A stretch of 64,000 bases of DNA. Source: UBA6522 sp965262365. Its GTDB lineage: Bacteria > Pseudomonadota > Gammaproteobacteria > Steroidobacterales > Rariloculaceae. Where the stretch lies: positions 1,860,001 through 1,924,000 of the forward strand of contig OZ253541.1 in the NCBI GenBank assembly GCA_965262365.1, read 5' to 3'. The position numbers and the translations under genes are program-made. This document shows, piece by piece, positions 61,491 to 64,000 of this stretch. Each line of letters opens with the position of its first letter. Position 1 is the first letter of the stretch. Below the pieces are notes generated by a model that saw nothing but the letters and a program-made list of their open reading frames with translations, did not search any database and had not been told where the DNA came from.

Positions 61491-62708
61491 TCATTTAGCG
61501 CTCAGCCGGGCCGGGATGGACTGGATGGCGCGAATCATGCCCGGACGCCCCCAGACGGGTTCGTCCACCAGCAGTTCGATGGAAGCGAGACGCTCAAGCA
61601 AGACTCGCAGCGCGATTTCGCCCTCCAGCATGGCCAGATGGCGTCCCTTGCAGATTCGTGTGCCGCCGCCGAAGCCCAGCGTACGTCGCTTCGGCCGCCG
61701 GATATCGAAGCGGTCCGGATCCTCGAAAACCCGAGGGTCCCGATTTGCCGCACCCCATGCCATCAGCACATTGGTGCCGCTGCCGATTCGAACCCCGTCG
61801 TAGTCGATATCCTCATGAGCCCCACGATGAAGGCCGATGAACGAGGGTTCAAGCCGCACCGCTTCACGCCAGGCATCATGAACCAGGCGCGGACTATCCC
61901 CGACCAGGGCCCACTGGTCGGGGTGGCTCAGGCAGGTATGGATGGCGTTTGCGGTCGCGCCGGCCACGGAGTCGATGCCGTCGAATGTGAGCGCAGCCGC
62001 CGTTATCGCGGCGTTTCTCGCCACTTCGCTCCAGTCGCTGTCGGCGAGGCCCGACTCGAAGAAGTGAAAGAAGGTCTCACCCGCCGAGTCCCCGGTTACT
62101 CGATGGTGCGCCTCCAGATAGTCCCGCATGGTCTGCGCAGCGCGGTTCGCGGCATCGACTTCATCGGGCGAGGTCTCAAACTTCAACATGGGAACGATGG
62201 CGGCCGAGCAGTCCCCGATGAGCTGTGCCGCCTCCGCCGGCAGACCCAGGAACCGGATCCAGAAGTCGCGGGCGATGACATGGGCATAGTCCCGCCGCAG
62301 GTCGACAACATCACCGCGGGCAAGCATGTCGTCCACGGCGCGCTCGGCGATGGCCGTGATCGTCTCAATCAACGAGTGGTTTCGCGCGGGACTCATGGGC
62401 CGATAGGTCGCAATGGCGACGGGCGTGTGGGCGGGCTCGTTCATGAAAAACGGGCTGTAGCTATCCACCTGTGCCAAGGCGCCCGCGGCCCCGGCGCCCG
62501 CGCGGCGGATCTGGCGGTGTTGCGCTCCCAGGGCAGGATGATTCATCAACTCCGTGAGCGTCCGATGCGCCGTGGCAATCAATCCGTCACCCGTCGGCGT
62601 GCGGAACAGGCCGGGCCCCGGATGTGCATGGGCGGCCCGGTAGGCGAACCCGGGATCCTTCGCGAATCGTTCCTCGCCCAGCTCCAAGAGCGTCGGCAAG
62701 TCCCGCAC
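61491..62708 (-). CDS. Cytochrome P450
   Basis: A 405-residue soluble class I-type P450 monooxygenase. The haem-binding loop is FGGGTRICKGRHLAML (Cys about 352), the K-helix ExxR is in WREAVRLEPS, and the I-helix has DGIDSVAGATANA, where the usual acid-Thr pair is replaced by Asp-Ser. It should hydroxylate a hydrophobic or aromatic substrate with electrons from ferredoxin and its reductase, neither of which is in the window. The GTG start lies 16 bases after the sulfite-oxidase-like gene's stop, so the two are one transcript. Confidence 0.93.
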   Translation of the reverse strand: MRDLPTLLELGEERFAKDPGFAYRAAHAHPGPGLFRTPTGDGLIATAHRTLTELMNHPALGAQHRQIRRAGAGAAGALAQVDSYSPFFMNEPAHTPVAIATYRPMSPARNHSLIETITAIAERAVDDMLARGDVVDLRRDYAHVIARDFWIRFLGLPAEAAQLIGDCSAAIVPMLKFETSPDEVDAANRAAQTMRDYLEAHHRVTGDSAGETFFHFFESGLADSDWSEVARNAAITAAALTFDGIDSVAGATANAIHTCLSHPDQWALVGDSPRLVHDAWREAVRLEPSFIGLHRGAHEDIDYDGVRIGSGTNVLMAWGAANRDPRVFEDPDRFDIRRPKRRTLGFGGGTRICKGRHLAMLEGEIALRVLLERLASIELLVDEPVWGRPGMIRAIQSIPARLSAK

Positions 62709-62724
62709 GGCAATTGCGTCCGCT

Positions 62725-63924
62725 TCAGCCGATCATCACCGTCCGGGGGAACTGCGCGTAATTCTCCCAGCGGGTGGGCTTCTCGGGGAGCTGATCCGCC
62801 GTGGCCTGAATCTGGCCGTTGACGTCGGTGACTCGCGAGACGATCGTATGCTCGCCCGGTTCGGCGCCCTGCCAATCGTATCGGAACAGCTTCCAGGAGT
62901 ATCGGGTGGACTCGGGATCGATCGCCGCTGGTTGCCAGGGACCGTCATCGATGCGGATCTCCACGGCCCTTAGCGGTATCCCGTCATTGAGCACGAACCC
63001 CATGATCTCGTGCCCGTCTGCGTTGCGCGTGACGCGCACGATGGACGACTTGAGCCGCATCCGCGTGACCGAACGTTCCTCCCAGCGCTCCACGCCACCG
63101 ATATCCCGGCGGCTCAGGGTGACGTAGTCACGCGCCATGAAGCGGCCCATGTACCGCCGGTCCTGCACGTGGATCTGGGTCAGCCATTTGACGTTGGAAA
63201 TGCCGTACCAGCCGGGAACGATCAGCCGCACCGGCGCGCCGTGATAAAGGTTCAGCGGCTCGCCGTTCATTTCCCACGCCAGCATCACTTCCGGGAGCAG
63301 CGCATCGTCGCGGTGCATGCTGCGGCCGAAGTTCTGCTCGACTCTCTGTTCGCGGATGCTCTCCGTGCCGGCATCGGCCCCATAGAACACCACTTCAAGG
63401 CCCGGCTCCTGAATGCCCGCCTCCAGCAGCAACTCGCGCAGGCTGACGCCGGCCCAGCGCGCATTGCCGATCAGGCCTTGGAAAATCGCGGCCCGATTGC
63501 CCCCGCACTCGAAACCGGCATCGATTTCGACCTTCGACCGTGCCTTCATCTCCGCCAGAGTGAGTTCCATCGGACGATCCACCATGCCGGTGACGCGCAG
63601 CCGGTAGTCCTGCTCGGCAATCTCCGGCTGGTTGTAATGCTGAACGATGTAGAAATCGTCCACCGGCGTATGGAACGAGTCGATGTAGCGCGTGTCGAGG
63701 AAGTGGATCCCGCCCGGCACCACGGGAGGAGCGGCAAACGTCTCGGGTACGTCGGTGAATGGAACGATTTCCTCGCCCTGGGCCAGGGCGAGCCTTGACC
63801 AGAACGGCATGCCGGCCGTAGCCGCCAGTGCGATGCCTCCCTTGAGAACGTCCCGTCGACGCGCTTCTGCGTCTAGCCGGCTTTCTTCACCTTCGTGACC
63901 GTGCGCTTGAAATGTCCGTAACAT
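62725..63924 (-). CDS. Tat-exported sulfite-oxidase-like molybdoenzyme
   Basis: From ATG 63924 (GGGGAG upstream) the protein has 399 residues and a twin-arginine leader (ARRRDVLKGGIALAATAG, cleavage near ALAQ). The molybdenum-ligating Cys is in FECGGNRAAIFQGL. LYHGAPVRLIVPGWYGISNVKWL and the C-terminal dimerisation domain (AVEIRIDDGPWQPA, SWKLFRYDWQG) complete the sulfite oxidase family pattern. It is not the SorA/SoxC type for certain, as no cytochrome subunit is next to it; many relatives in this family act on other substrates. It is co-transcribed with the P450. A molybdate-binding protein and a CoxL-type subunit are also in the window. Confidence 0.9.
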   Translation of the reverse strand: MLRTFQAHGHEGEESRLDAEARRRDVLKGGIALAATAGMPFWSRLALAQGEEIVPFTDVPETFAAPPVVPGGIHFLDTRYIDSFHTPVDDFYIVQHYNQPEIAEQDYRLRVTGMVDRPMELTLAEMKARSKVEIDAGFECGGNRAAIFQGLIGNARWAGVSLRELLLEAGIQEPGLEVVFYGADAGTESIREQRVEQNFGRSMHRDDALLPEVMLAWEMNGEPLNLYHGAPVRLIVPGWYGISNVKWLTQIHVQDRRYMGRFMARDYVTLSRRDIGGVERWEERSVTRMRLKSSIVRVTRNADGHEIMGFVLNDGIPLRAVEIRIDDGPWQPAAIDPESTRYSWKLFRYDWQGAEPGEHTIVSRVTDVNGQIQATADQLPEKPTRWENYAQFPRTVMIG

Positions 63925-64000
63925 GGTTGCTCCCCGGTTGTTGATCGACGTGAATTCTGTTTCCCGCCAACGTGGATTGTATACGGAGCACATAGGCGAA

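Overview
The window looks like a chromosomal stretch from a high-GC Gammaproteobacterium, probably marine or host-associated and uncultured. This is inferred from the high GC, the TonB-dependent receptors, the many Tat-exported enzymes and lipoproteins, and the type of catabolic genes. I recognised no rRNA, tRNA, prophage, transposase or CRISPR array.

Region by region: 1-5.5 kb holds a lipoprotein flavoprotein coupled to an FMN 2-hydroxy-acid enzyme, a glutathionyl-hydroquinone reductase, a lectin-like protein and an OmpR-type two-component system. 5.8-9 kb holds a Tat-exported amidohydrolase and a large exported CxxCH protein. 9-10.4 kb holds a hicAB toxin-antitoxin operon with a perfect palindromic operator, then a lone ModA. 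10.5-20.7 kb holds a sulfatase, a rhomboid protease, an exported phosphatase-like protein, a lone TRAP binding protein, a ricin-like protein, a metallo-beta-lactamase-fold hydrolase, an amidohydrolase lipoprotein and a winged-helix/TPR regulator. 20.9-23.7 kb is an AT-richer TonB receptor whose signal peptide is cut by an in-frame TGA. 23.9-33 kb holds an aldo/keto reductase, a second ricin-like protein, an exported isoaspartyl methyltransferase, the first two-domain 'His-His' protein, a DUF5916 protein, a DUF3500 protein, a second amidohydrolase and a cytochrome c. 33-41 kb is a catabolic block: Tat-exported ThDP enzyme, substrate-binding protein, CoxL-type molybdenum hydroxylase large subunit and UbiD decarboxylase, with a divergent TctC-type binding protein. 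41-46.8 kb holds a frameshifted DUF5916 gene, a lipocalin-like protein, a PQQ dehydrogenase with an N-terminal cytochrome c domain and a CHRD protein. 47-59.5 kb holds a Tat-exported class V aminotransferase, a dihaem cytochrome, a second sulfatase, a very large TonB receptor and seven of the eight loci of one exported protein family. 59.7-63.9 kb holds a sodium:solute symporter with its small partner, a P450 and a sulfite-oxidase-like molybdoenzyme.

Two themes stand out. First, the chemistry is unusually periplasmic: seven Tat-type leaders and several lipoprotein leaders sit on enzymes, some from families that are normally cytoplasmic, next to c-type cytochromes. Second, a poorly characterised family is expanded here. 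Its N-type domain always starts with His-His directly after the predicted signal-peptidase site, which suggests a metal-binding N-terminus. It occurs as separate genes, as fusions, and as decaying remnants. Four substrate-binding proteins from four different transporter families have no permease nearby, which suggests binding or sensing roles, or permeases encoded elsewhere.
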